Part shown: positions 32,801 to 40,623 of the stretch, one piece after another | Numbering within the stretch: the stretch's first letter is position 1 | Layout: each line of letters opens with the position of its first letter | Origin: a virus | Virus record (IMG/VR): IMGVR_UViG_3300036766_002267 | Coordinates: 1-42,230 of that record | DNA length: 42,230 nt | Strand: one strand, 5' to 3' | Translations under genes and position numbers: made by a program | The notes under the pieces: generated by a model | What the model was told of the DNA's origin: nothing | Seen by the model: the letters and a program-made list of their open reading frames with translations, nothing else | The model's database searches: none

Positions 32801-32989
32801 ATCCTGCAACGCGGCGAGCGGGTGCTGAGCCGCGACGAGGCGCGCGGCTACGGCGCACGCGGTTCAATGGCGACGCCGGTGATCAACGTCACGATCCAGA
32901 CGCCAAGCCCCTCGGCGTTCCAGGCGAGCCGCACCCAGGTGGCCGCCGACCTGGCGCGTGCGGTGCGGATGGGCATGCGCGGAAGCTGA
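29867..32989 (+). CDS. Tail tape measure protein
   Basis: The 1040-residue protein is long and mostly helical, as tape measures are, with Ala-, Gln- and Arg-rich coiled-coil stretches. A hydrophobic segment at about 230-265 (TPTMAVVAGIAAIGAAVGYS) could insert into the host membrane during DNA entry. The C-terminal part has GGVVGVDGTPTFVPAGVFRN and an AILQRGERVLSRDEARGYG segment typical of lambda-like tape measures. Its length sets tail length; using the commonly cited 1.5 angstrom per residue, the tail would be around 150 nm. The gene starts on the base after the chaperone fusion stop. Confidence 0.95.
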   Translation: MSTTQVSIRLGVEGKADVKRAFEEVGKAGQDAFRGVAADMDATGAATDRQAQRLQRLAEAARQAGAADQSQRSFNQVLGVGTAQPKSARESAAVFEETARAAEDLEARTSALRAQIDPLGTAQKKLNTDVAEAGSLFKAGAITQAEHAAAVALANSRYREAASVIEKYGGSAALSTNQVLVLGSAARHTVDALISGQSPMRVLTVEGIKASAALGEGGLGGLLRGVWQGLTGLITPTMAVVAGIAAIGAAVGYSYYRYIESQKELEVALGGTGRAAGATVGQVERIAEQSASAGKVSVAAAREMEAAFLQTGRIAVSNFDGLIKVAKNYAATTGTDVATAAKELAGAFADPIKGADALNAKLNFLDDKTRQYVRTLADHNDRTAAQRVLLDALKGSLINAADATTALGRAWDFVGRMASNAYDALGRGISRVLDGAPIEERLKELQQERARLQALIANPPTRFAAQARNFNTRMLAEVDAEIAKIEAKLDAIQVRAKEARANELSVRAGSVARDLTPGFEELQSLKAREAQIRTALDDPLARQKVADLKQVETAYDAVTRAILTWLDPADKARRLDELEIQALAAKTPAQKAAIAEERRRVELAGQAIPVAIAEADITRAGTKARAEATQALIDQARVLDVNTKATIGLAEAWLKGAAAAQQAEARRKALTEAVQNGVDVDTRARDLLREQIAEQAAQSAKSVNDLGAESAAQRRLNDAVFAGRLSTEQAQRQMQVEQALRPLIVAQSLAEGDAKSTLGRVIDALRGAYARLHGEQARAAALQTLEGQRNQVELLQKQIDLAGIGESQRAIIIAQLQVEQQLRQKGVDLASAEGQAILANAGNIERLNQSLARSQGAMQSLQGMTDTTFNHFATLIAEGKMDWKSWADAGRAALADIEKEILKLAVLNPLKNFIFGTNLMTLDNVGGLLGSLFKGGLKFHEGGVVGVDGTPTFVPAGVFRNAPRFHDGAFLSPDEVPAILQRGERVLSRDEARGYGARGSMATPVINVTIQTPSPSAFQASRTQVAADLARAVRMGMRGS

Positions 32990-33001
32990 TCATGAGCGGT
33001 C

Positions 33002-33045
33002 GCATTCTCGAACGGAAAACCGGTTCCCACTTTTCCTGAGAATGC
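33002..33045. repeat. Rhizobiales-type palindromic repeat
   Basis: GCATTCTC (33002-33009) pairs with GAGAATGC (33038-33045), and inside it GGAAAA (33014-33019) pairs with TTTTCC (33031-33036), around ACCGGTTCCCAC. The core CCGGTTCCCACTTTTCC resembles intergenic palindromes that are scattered through Bradyrhizobium and related genomes. It lies in the 60-bp gap between the tape measure and the DUF2460 gene, 5 nt before the latter's ATG. It could act as an mRNA hairpin. Confidence 0.75.
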
Positions 33046-33049
33046 TCCA

Positions 33050-33640
33050 ATGCCGCAGCCCTTCCGAGATATCTCGTTCCCGCCATTTGTCGCGCGGGGT
33101 GCCACCGGCGGGCCGTCGTTTTCGACCAGCATCGTGACGCTCGCCTCGGGAGCCGAAGAGCGCAACATCCTGTGGGCGAACTCGCGCGGCAAATGGAACA
33201 TCTCGACCGGGATCCGCACGCGCGAGCAGATGCTCGACGTCATTGCGTTCTTCCATGTCGTGAAGGGGCGCGCCTATTCGTTTCGTCTCAAGGATTGGAA
33301 CGATTACAACGCCGCCGACCAGACGATGGTCGAGATCACCTCGACCGTTTGGCAGTTGGTCAAGCGCTACGACATCGGCGGCTTTCAGCATGTCCGCACC
33401 ATCACCAAGCCGGTCGTCGGCACGGTCATTGTGATGGTCGGTGGCTCTCCGGTCGCGCCTTCCGGAATCGACTATCAGACCGGCCAGGTCACCTTCGCGT
33501 CCGCGCCCGGCTCGAACCCCACCGCGAGTTTTGAGTTCGACGTACCGGTGCGTTTCGATACCGACCACTTGCCGGTGCAGGCCAATGCCTGGGATCAACA
33601 GGTCGTCTCGCAGATCGACCTCGTCGAGGTGCGCGAGTGA
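33050..33640 (+). CDS. DUF2460 tail protein (GTA gp12-like)
   Basis: The 196-residue protein matches the DUF2460/TIGR02217 family: FRDISFPPFVARGATGGPSF at the start, TREQMLDVIAFFHVVKGRAY and FRLKDWNDYNAADQTMVEIT in the middle, and YQTGQVTFASAPGSNPTASF later. In the gene transfer agent of Rhodobacter this family forms the distal tail ring that joins tube to hub. It is the first of four genes in GTA g12-g15 order. Confidence 0.93.
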   Translation: MPQPFRDISFPPFVARGATGGPSFSTSIVTLASGAEERNILWANSRGKWNISTGIRTREQMLDVIAFFHVVKGRAYSFRLKDWNDYNAADQTMVEITSTVWQLVKRYDIGGFQHVRTITKPVVGTVIVMVGGSPVAPSGIDYQTGQVTFASAPGSNPTASFEFDVPVRFDTDHLPVQANAWDQQVVSQIDLVEVRE

Positions 33641-33668
33641 GCGCAGCAGAGAGCTGGTGACCTAAGCC

Positions 33669-34568
33669 ATGCGCGATCTGTCAGCTTCAATGCAGGCAAA
33701 GCTCGCAAGCGGGCTCACGACATTCTGCCATTGCTGGCTGCTGCAGCGAACCGATGGCGTGAAGCTTGGATTTACCGACCATGACGAGGATTTGACCTTC
33801 GATGGCGTGATCTACGAGCGGCTGGCCGGCATGACGGCCTCGGCCGTGACCCAGACGCTCTCGTTGAACGTCGACACGATAGATATCGCGGGCGCGCTGC
33901 AGAGCGATCATCTCAACGAAGCCGATTTGGCCGCGGGTCTCTACGACAATGCTTCGCTTACCCTGTTTCTTGCCGATTGGACCGACGTCGGTGATCGCGA
34001 CATCGTATTCTCGGGCTCGGTCGGGGAGATTTCGCGCGGTCTCAACGCATTCACGACCGAGATGCGCGGGCTGTCGCACGCGCTCAACCAGGAGCGCGGG
34101 CGCATCTATCAACGTTCATGCGATGCCGACTTGGGCGATGCTCGGTGCACGGTCGATCTCAATTCGCCGACCTACAAGGGCAGCGGCACGGTCGATGGCG
34201 TTGCCACCAACCACACATTTTCTGCGAGCGGTCTAAACGGCTACCAGGACGGCTGGTTTACCAGCGGCAAGGTGACATGGCTCACCGGCGCCAACGCGGG
34301 CGCCGTCATGGAAGTCAAATTCCACGTCAACAACGGCGCCGAGGTGTCGTTCGAGCTGTGGGAGACCATGCCGTTCGACATCGATGTCGGTGACACCTTC
34401 GCGGTGACGGCCGGCTGCGACAAGAGTCTTGCGACCTGCCGCGACCGCTTCAACAACGTCCCGAACTTCCGCGGCTTCCCCTACATCCCCGGAAACGATT
34501 CGGTGACGGCCTATGCCAACACCGGGGACCAGAACGATGGCGGATCAAAAGTTGGCGGACAGGCTTGA
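33669..34568 (+). CDS. DUF2163 tail hub protein (GTA gp13-like)
   Basis: The 299-residue protein matches DUF2163: LTTFCHCWLLQRTDGVKLGF, TDHDEDLTFDGVIYERLAGM and LSHALNQERGRIYQRSCDAD. Four cysteines in two pairs (SCDADLGDARC and GCDKSLATCRDRF) could hold a metal centre; the RcGTA hub protein of this family is reported to carry an iron-sulfur cluster. It should form the hub at the tail tip. It overlaps the peptidase gene. Confidence 0.93.
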   Translation: MRDLSASMQAKLASGLTTFCHCWLLQRTDGVKLGFTDHDEDLTFDGVIYERLAGMTASAVTQTLSLNVDTIDIAGALQSDHLNEADLAAGLYDNASLTLFLADWTDVGDRDIVFSGSVGEISRGLNAFTTEMRGLSHALNQERGRIYQRSCDADLGDARCTVDLNSPTYKGSGTVDGVATNHTFSASGLNGYQDGWFTSGKVTWLTGANAGAVMEVKFHVNNGAEVSFELWETMPFDIDVGDTFAVTAGCDKSLATCRDRFNNVPNFRGFPYIPGNDSVTAYANTGDQNDGGSKVGGQA

Positions 34569-35013
34569 CCGCGCCGCTATCGTCGCCGAGGCGCGCTCCT
34601 GGATCGACACGCCGTATCGCCATCAGGCCTCGCTCAAGGGCGCCGGCGCCGACTGCCTTGGGCTCATTCGCGGCGTGTACCGCGCCTTCTACGGGTCCGA
34701 GAAGGAACCGATCGCGCCCTATTCGCCCAACTGGGCCGAGGAGACCGGTCAGGAAACGCTGCGCGATGCCGCGCGCCGGCACCTGGTCGAGATCGATGCT
34801 GCGCCGTTTCGAGACGGTGCGCCACTGCAAGAGGGCGACGTGATCCTGATCCGCGTCAAGGACCGCGGGCCCGCGAAGCATGCGGCGATCGTCTCGGGCG
34901 CGGACTCGATCATTCACGCCTACGATCGGCATGCGGTGGCGGAGAACGTATTGCCGGCCGCCTGGCGCCGCCGCATCGCCTATGCGTTCCAATTTCCGGG
35001 CGTGACGGACTGA
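34537..35013 (+). CDS. NlpC/P60 tail peptidase (GTA gp14-like)
   Basis: I use the ATG at 34537; an in-frame ATG at 34513 lies deeper in the upstream gene. The 158-residue protein has the NlpC/P60 catalytic Cys (GADCLGLIRGVY, Cys40) and His (KHAAIV, His115). It should cut peptidoglycan peptide bonds to help the tail cross the cell wall. It overlaps DUF2163 by 32 nt and ends 3 nt before the large tail-tip gene. Confidence 0.93.
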   Translation: MADQKLADRLDRAAIVAEARSWIDTPYRHQASLKGAGADCLGLIRGVYRAFYGSEKEPIAPYSPNWAEETGQETLRDAARRHLVEIDAAPFRDGAPLQEGDVILIRVKDRGPAKHAAIVSGADSIIHAYDRHAVAENVLPAAWRRRIAYAFQFPGVTD

Positions 35014-35016
35014 CCG

Positions 35017-38000
35017 ATGGCCTCCCTCGTCTTGTCGGTCGCCGGCTACGCGGTCGGCGGGCCGATCGGCGCGCTCGTCGGTGCCTTCGCCGGAAAGTTC
35101 ATCGACCAGCAAATCTTTGCGCCGGGGCCGACCCAGAACCAGGAGGAAGGCCCGCGGCTGACCAGCCTGTTCGTCACGTCCTCAAGCGAGGGCGCGTCGG
35201 TCCTGCGCGTCTACGGCCGCATGCGGGTGAGCCCGCAGATGATCTGGGCCACAAACTTCCGCGAGGTCGTCACCACATCGACGAGCACGCAGGGTGGTGG
35301 CGGCAAGGGTGGGGGCGGTGGTGGCGGCCAGACCGTCACCACGACGACGACGACTTACACTTATTTCGTGTCGTTTGCGCTCGGGCTTTGCGAAGGACCG
35401 ATCGTCGATATCGGAGGCGTCTGGGCGGACGGCAAACCGCTCGACATGTCGCAGTTCACCTGGCGGCTCTACAAGGGCGACGCAAGCCAGGGCGCCGATC
35501 CGAAGATCGAAGCCGTCGAGGGCGCCGGCAACGTGCCGGGCTTTCGCGACTTGGCGTACCTCGTGTTCGAGGAAATGCCGGTCGAGAAATTCGGCAACCG
35601 CATCCCGCAGATCACCGTCGAGGTAATCCGCCGCCCGAGCGCCATGGGCGTTCGCCTCGAGGACATCCTGACCGGCGTTACGCTCATTCCGAGCCTTGGC
35701 GAGTTCGCCTACGCGACCGACACGGTCTATCGCGACGATGGGTTCGGCCACACGATCGCCGAGAACCGGCACGGCAGCGTCGGCAAGGCCGACTTTTTGG
35801 TTTCGCTTGATCAACTGCAGTCCGGCGCCCCAAACATCGACACGATCTCGCTCGTCGTCGCATGGCATGGCACCGATCTGCGCTGCGGCAACTGCCAGAT
35901 CAAGCCGAAGGTCGAGTTCAGCGCGAAAGCCACGACGCCCTGGAGCTGGCAGGTCTCAGGGCTTGGCCGCGCGAGCGCCGATGTCGTCTCGTCCGACAGT
36001 TTCGGTCCGCTGCTCGGGGGCGCGCCGGCCGACCGCGCGGTGGTCCAGGCCATCACCGAACTCAAGGCGCGCGGCTTCCGCGTCGTGCTCTACCCGTTCG
36101 TCATGATGGATGTCTCGGCGGGCAACAGCCTGCCGAACCCCTACAGCAACAATGCCGCGACCAACGGGCAGCCGCCGTTTCCCTGGCGCGGACGCATCAC
36201 CTGCTCGCCGGCACCGGGATATACCGGCACCGTCGACAAGACCACGGCGGCGGCAAGCCAGGTGGACGCCTTCTTCGGCAGCGCGGCGCCATCGGACTTC
36301 GGCGCCTGGAACGGCGACACGATTCCCTACAGCGGACCCAACGAGTGGTCGTACCGCCGGCTGATCCTGCACTACGGCAAGCTCGCCGTCGCGGCGGGCG
36401 GGGCAGACGCGTTCCTGATCGGCTCCGAGATGGTCGCGCTCAATGCGGTGCGATCGAGCGCGTCGGCATTCCCGGCGGTCTCGAAGATGGTCACGCTCGC
36501 AGCCGACGTGAAAGGCATCGTCGGCGCCGGCTGCAAGGTCGGCTATGCGGCGGACTGGAGCGAATACGCCAACTTCCGGCCGAGCGACGGCTCGAATGAC
36601 GTCTATTTCCACCTCGATCCGCTCTGGGCCGATTCACACGTCGATTTCATCGGCGTCGACAATTACATGCCACTGTCCGACTGGCGGTCGGGCCGGCTGC
36701 ACCTCGATGCCGAGGCCGGCGCGCCGTCGATCTACGACCAGGGTTACCTGCAAGGTAACATTGAGGGCGGCGAGTTGTTCGACTGGTTCTATGCGTCGAG
36801 CAACGACCGCAAGACGCAAACGCGGACCAACGTCACGGATGGCGCCTATGGCAAGCCGTGGGTCTTCCGCTACAAGGATTTTTATAGCTGGTGGACGAAC
36901 CAGCACTATGACCGCCCCGGCGGCGTCGAGAGCGTCTTGCCGACCGCCTGGGTGCCGCAGTCAAAGCCGATTTGGTTTACCGAGTTCGGCTGCCCGGCGA
37001 TCGACAAGGGCGCGAACCAGCCGAACGTCTTCTACGACCCGAAATCGTCCGAGAGCTTCTTTCCGTATTTCTCGACCGGCCGCCGCGACGACCTGATCCA
37101 GCGCGCGTTCCTCGAAGCGCACCTGATCTATTGGGAGCCGGCGAACGGCCATAACCCCACGTCCTCGGTCTACGGCGCGCCGATAATCGACCGCGCCTCG
37201 ATCTGGGCCTGGACCTGGGACGCGCGACCCTATCCGCAATACCCGAACAGTTCGCTCGTTTGGCGCGACGGGCCGAATTGGCGGCGCGGCCACTGGCTGA
37301 CCGGCCGCCTGGGCCTCGTCACGCTATCGGACGTGGTCGCCGAGATTTGCGCCGGGCTCGGTGTCTCGATCGATGTGTCCGGCATCAACGGCATCGTCCG
37401 TGGGTATCTCATCAATAACATCATGAGCCCGCGGTCGGCGCTTGGCCCCCTGATGCAGCTCTACTTTTTCGATGCCTGCGAGACGAACGGCCTGATCAAG
37501 TTCGTCCAGCGTGGCGGGTCCCCGGTTGGGAGCTTTTCAATCGACCAGTTGGTCGACAGCGGAAATGACAGCAAGGGGGTCTATAGCCTGACGCGCGCGC
37601 AGGAGACCGACCTGCCGCGCACCGTGCATCTGCAATTCCTCGACCCAGACAACGATTTCCAGGCCGCCGACGTTTATGCCCGCCGGCTGCGCGGATCGAG
37701 TGCCAAGACCATCGAATTGCAGCCGGCCATTGTGTTCGACTTCGCCGAGGCACAGGGCATCGTCGACACGCTGCTCGTCGATGCCTGGGTGATGCGAGAA
37801 CGCTCGGAGCTTACGCTTCCGCCGTCGGCCTTTGCGATCGAGCCGACCGACGTGGTCAATCTCGATCTCAACGGCCGCATTTTCCAGATGCGCGCCGACT
37901 CCGTCGGGTTCGAACGGATTAGGCCTGCAAAACTCGTCCGCACCGACGAAGCAACCTACGGCGCCTCGGACGGCCCGCCACCGACGCGGCAACCGAAGCC

Positions 38001-38958
38001 GATCATCGAGCCCGGACCGGCAGCCCTTCAGATCATGGACCTGCCGATCCTGACGCCGACCGAGGTCCCCGGCGTTCCACGTCTCGCCGCCTACGCCGAG
38101 CCATGGGCACGGGTGAACGTGTTCCGATCGCCCACGACCAGCGGCTACCTGCTCGACCAGCTCGTCATCAACCGGTCGACAATCGGGAAGACGCTGTTCG
38201 ATTTCTATTCCGGGCCGCTCTGGAACTGGGACATGGCAAACAGCCTCTATGTCCAGATCCCGTCTAGCCAGGGCTTGTTCTCGCTCGAAGACCTGTTCGT
38301 GCTCGCCGGCGGCAACACCTGCGCGATCCACAACGCCGACGGCCAATGGGAAATCCTGCAATTCGCGACGGCCGAACTTATCGCGGCCGATCAATACAAG
38401 CTGACGCGGCTCCTCCGCGGCCAGCTCGGCAGCGAATACGCCATGCGCAGTCCGGTTGCTGCCGGCGCACCGTTCGTCGTCCTCGATGCCACCGTCATGC
38501 AGTCGTCGATCGCGGTCACCGAGCGGCATAATCCCTGGAACTGGAAATGGGGTCCGTCGACCAAGACCATCGATGACCCGACCTATCAAGTCGTCTCATT
38601 CACATTCGACGGCGTGGGCTTGCGGCCCTACAGCCCAGTGCAGCTCGCAGGCCTCCGCGACCCGAGCACGTCCGACTGGGCGCTCAGCTGGATTCGCCGC
38701 ACGCGCATCGACGGCGACAACTGGGAAGCGCCGGACGTGCCGCTCGGCGAGGAGGTCGAGCTCTACGACGTTGACATCATCAACATCGGCACCGGCGCGG
38801 TCCTCCGCACGACCCGCGTCGGCCAGCCGAGCTTCGCCTACACCTCGGCCATGCAGGTCGCCGACTTCGGCAGCAACCAGGCCCAGGTGAAATTCACCGT
38901 CTACCAGGTCAGCCTCGCCTACGGGCGCGGCACCGGCACGACCAGAACGGTTCCATAA
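35017..38958 (+). CDS. Large tail-tip protein with TIM-barrel domain (GTA gp15-like)
   Basis: The 1313-residue protein matches the GTA baseplate megatron family. The N-terminal part is Gly-rich (AVGGPIGALVGAFAGKFIDQ), followed by a Gly/Thr/Ser stretch (residues about 87-115). A glycoside-hydrolase TIM-barrel-like domain lies at about 330-640 (RVVLYPFVMMDVSAGNSLPN, then FPWRGRITCSPAPGYTGTVD and WSEYANFRPSDGSNDVYFHL). A Phage-tail_3-like part follows (FVQRGGSPVGSFSIDQLVDS and after). It should close the tail tube and carry the fibre. Together with the three preceding genes it completes the GTA-like tip. Confidence 0.94.
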   Translation: MASLVLSVAGYAVGGPIGALVGAFAGKFIDQQIFAPGPTQNQEEGPRLTSLFVTSSSEGASVLRVYGRMRVSPQMIWATNFREVVTTSTSTQGGGGKGGGGGGGQTVTTTTTTYTYFVSFALGLCEGPIVDIGGVWADGKPLDMSQFTWRLYKGDASQGADPKIEAVEGAGNVPGFRDLAYLVFEEMPVEKFGNRIPQITVEVIRRPSAMGVRLEDILTGVTLIPSLGEFAYATDTVYRDDGFGHTIAENRHGSVGKADFLVSLDQLQSGAPNIDTISLVVAWHGTDLRCGNCQIKPKVEFSAKATTPWSWQVSGLGRASADVVSSDSFGPLLGGAPADRAVVQAITELKARGFRVVLYPFVMMDVSAGNSLPNPYSNNAATNGQPPFPWRGRITCSPAPGYTGTVDKTTAAASQVDAFFGSAAPSDFGAWNGDTIPYSGPNEWSYRRLILHYGKLAVAAGGADAFLIGSEMVALNAVRSSASAFPAVSKMVTLAADVKGIVGAGCKVGYAADWSEYANFRPSDGSNDVYFHLDPLWADSHVDFIGVDNYMPLSDWRSGRLHLDAEAGAPSIYDQGYLQGNIEGGELFDWFYASSNDRKTQTRTNVTDGAYGKPWVFRYKDFYSWWTNQHYDRPGGVESVLPTAWVPQSKPIWFTEFGCPAIDKGANQPNVFYDPKSSESFFPYFSTGRRDDLIQRAFLEAHLIYWEPANGHNPTSSVYGAPIIDRASIWAWTWDARPYPQYPNSSLVWRDGPNWRRGHWLTGRLGLVTLSDVVAEICAGLGVSIDVSGINGIVRGYLINNIMSPRSALGPLMQLYFFDACETNGLIKFVQRGGSPVGSFSIDQLVDSGNDSKGVYSLTRAQETDLPRTVHLQFLDPDNDFQAADVYARRLRGSSAKTIELQPAIVFDFAEAQGIVDTLLVDAWVMRERSELTLPPSAFAIEPTDVVNLDLNGRIFQMRADSVGFERIRPAKLVRTDEATYGASDGPPPTRQPKPIIEPGPAALQIMDLPILTPTEVPGVPRLAAYAEPWARVNVFRSPTTSGYLLDQLVINRSTIGKTLFDFYSGPLWNWDMANSLYVQIPSSQGLFSLEDLFVLAGGNTCAIHNADGQWEILQFATAELIAADQYKLTRLLRGQLGSEYAMRSPVAAGAPFVVLDATVMQSSIAVTERHNPWNWKWGPSTKTIDDPTYQVVSFTFDGVGLRPYSPVQLAGLRDPSTSDWALSWIRRTRIDGDNWEAPDVPLGEEVELYDVDIINIGTGAVLRTTRVGQPSFAYTSAMQVADFGSNQAQVKFTVYQVSLAYGRGTGTTRTVP

Positions 38959-40314
38959 ATGACCGATACGCCCCATCTCGGCATGCCGCTGATCGCGGCA
39001 AGCCAGTCGCAGAAGCACGTCACCCACAACCAGGCGATCGTGATCCTCGATTCGATCGTCATGTTGTCGGTGATCGATTCGACCCACACGGCGCCGCCTG
39101 GCTCGCCGGCCGAGGGCGACCGCTACAAGGTTGCCTCCGCCGCGACCGGCGCCTGGGCGACCTGGGACCTCAACGTCGCGCTCTACACCAACGGCCAGTG
39201 GGTCAAGCTCACGCCCAGGAAGGGCTGGACCTGCTTCGACGAGGCGACCGGCGCGCTCACGGTCTGGACCGGCTCGGCCTGGACCGACTTCGGGACCGCT
39301 GGCGGTTATCTGACGTTGACCGGCGCGGGGAACGGTACGCTGACGAAGCTCGGCATCAATACGGCGGCTGACACCACCAACCGCCTCGCGCTCAAGTCCA
39401 ACGCTGCGCTGTTCAGCCACGATGACGTGACGCCCGGAACGGGCGACATGCGAATTGTCCTGAACAAGAGCGCTGCCACAAAGGATGCCGCGTTCAATTT
39501 CCAGGACGGTTTCAGCACGCGGGCCCTGTTCGGGCTCTTGGGTGATGACAATTTCACCATCAAGGTTTCGCCGGACGGCTCGACCTTCAAAACTGCGATC
39601 GTGATCGACAAGAGCAACGGTCACATCGGCATCAATGGCTCCCCCGACTCCAACAACTGGCTCGCGGTCAATGCCGATGGCGTCCTCTTCAACAAGGACG
39701 CCTCCGGCGACATGCGCGTCACGATCAACAAGAGCGCTGCGGCAAAGGATGCAGGCTTCACCCTTCAGGACAACTTCAGCACTCGGGCGCTGTTCGGCCT
39801 GCTCGGCGACGACAATTTCACCATCAAGGTCACGCCCGATGCCTCGACCTTTTACACGGCGCTGACGATCGACAAGAGCAGCGGCAAGATCGACCACACA
39901 CAAGGGGCCAAGTTCTCGGCCTACGTGAACTTTGACGATTACCACGCTGCCGGCGCCTGGGCGAAGATCGGCTTCAACAACGCCAATCACAACGACCAGA
40001 ACGCGTTCAGTGCGGCGAATAGCAATTTCGTGGCGCCGGTTGCGGGCTACTACTTCTTCGGCGCGCATTTCGTGTTCAAGAAGAATGCGACGCTGCCGAC
40101 CGAGGTCGATCTCGCCCTCTACCTCAATGGATCGATCGTCACGCAATCCGAGGTGTTGACAAAGACTGTCGTTGATGTCGGCACCTTCCTGCACACCACC
40201 GCGGTGCTCAAGCTCAGTGCCGGGGACACGGTGGATGCGCGCATCCAGTTCGTCACCAACGACGGTTACGTGGCCGCCAACACGAACAACTTCTGCGGCG
40301 CCCGCATCGCCTGA
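38959..40314 (+). CDS. DUF2793 tail fibre with C1q-like tip
   Basis: The 451-residue protein has an N-terminal DUF2793 domain (TPHLGMPLIAASQSQKHVTH, then PPGSPAEGDRYKVASAATGA). Two internal repeats follow at about residues 143-224 and 235-312 (shared RALFGLLGDDNFTIKV). The C-terminal part (about 315-451) has a beta-rich C1q/TNF-like pattern (AYVNFDDYHAAGAWAKIGFN, AGYYFFGAHFVFKKN). It is the likely receptor-binding fibre, probably a trimer. Its tip is the host-range determinant. It starts directly after the tail-tip protein stop. Confidence 0.88.
   Translation: MTDTPHLGMPLIAASQSQKHVTHNQAIVILDSIVMLSVIDSTHTAPPGSPAEGDRYKVASAATGAWATWDLNVALYTNGQWVKLTPRKGWTCFDEATGALTVWTGSAWTDFGTAGGYLTLTGAGNGTLTKLGINTAADTTNRLALKSNAALFSHDDVTPGTGDMRIVLNKSAATKDAAFNFQDGFSTRALFGLLGDDNFTIKVSPDGSTFKTAIVIDKSNGHIGINGSPDSNNWLAVNADGVLFNKDASGDMRVTINKSAAAKDAGFTLQDNFSTRALFGLLGDDNFTIKVTPDASTFYTALTIDKSSGKIDHTQGAKFSAYVNFDDYHAAGAWAKIGFNNANHNDQNAFSAANSNFVAPVAGYYFFGAHFVFKKNATLPTEVDLALYLNGSIVTQSEVLTKTVVDVGTFLHTTAVLKLSAGDTVDARIQFVTNDGYVAANTNNFCGARIA
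39384..39894 (+). repeat. Two-unit repeat within the fibre gene
   Basis: The fibre gene carries two related units at about 39384-39627 and 39661-39894. Both encode an NKSAA..KDA stretch, then RALFGLLGDDNFTIKV, and end IDKS. The DNA is similar but has diverged, so it looks like an old duplication that lengthened the fibre shaft. Confidence 0.75.
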
Positions 40315-40333
40315 ACTGAATTTGGAGAGGGTC

Positions 40334-40555
40334 ATGACCGAGCAGATCGTCCTGCCGACCGGCGTGCGCGGGTATGTCCGCGAGCTTCAAGCGCAGATCC
40401 AGGTGCTGTCGGAACGCGCCGCAAACCTCGCCGCCAACCTGGCCGCGGCGAACGAGCAGGACGAACTTCACCTCGCGCGCATCGACGCGCTCCAGGACGA
40501 GCTCGCGAAGGCCAAGGAGCCGCGCGACCCGAAATCGGACGCTCCTTCGGGCTGA
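40334..40555 (+). CDS. Small coiled-coil protein
   Basis: The start is the ATG at 40334, after GGAGAGGG. The 73-residue protein is a long charged helix (VRGYVRELQAQIQVLSERAA, then NLAANLAAANEQDELHLARI) ending in a short acidic and basic tail. It likely forms a coiled coil. Small proteins like this between fibre and lysis genes may be fibre chaperones or lysis accessories; the role is unknown. Confidence 0.65.
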   Translation: MTEQIVLPTGVRGYVRELQAQIQVLSERAANLAANLAAANEQDELHLARIDALQDELAKAKEPRDPKSDAPSG

Positions 40556-40585
40556 TCCCGACCGCTTCAAGCCAACCCCAACGCA

Positions 40586-40607
40586 GGCCGCCTCCGGGCG
40601 GTCTTTT
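40586..40607 (+). terminator. Rho-independent terminator before the lysis genes
   Basis: GGCCGCC (40586-40592) and GGCGGTC (40597-40603) form a 7-bp stem with one G-U pair and a 4-nt TCCG loop. TTTTC follows directly. It ends the tail transcript and may let only part of the polymerase read into the endolysin gene at 40624, or a separate promoter may drive it. Confidence 0.7.
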
Positions 40608-40623
40608 CATTTGGCGAACCGTC

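Noticed and set aside
38959-40314. Diversity-generating retroelement target in the fibre gene
   Set aside because: No reverse transcriptase or template/variable repeat pair was found; the internal repeats differ at many positions of all kinds, not only at A positions.
38596-40335. 579-aa open frame on the minus strand opposite the fibre gene
   Set aside because: Shadow frame; the plus strand has DUF2793 and repeat units.
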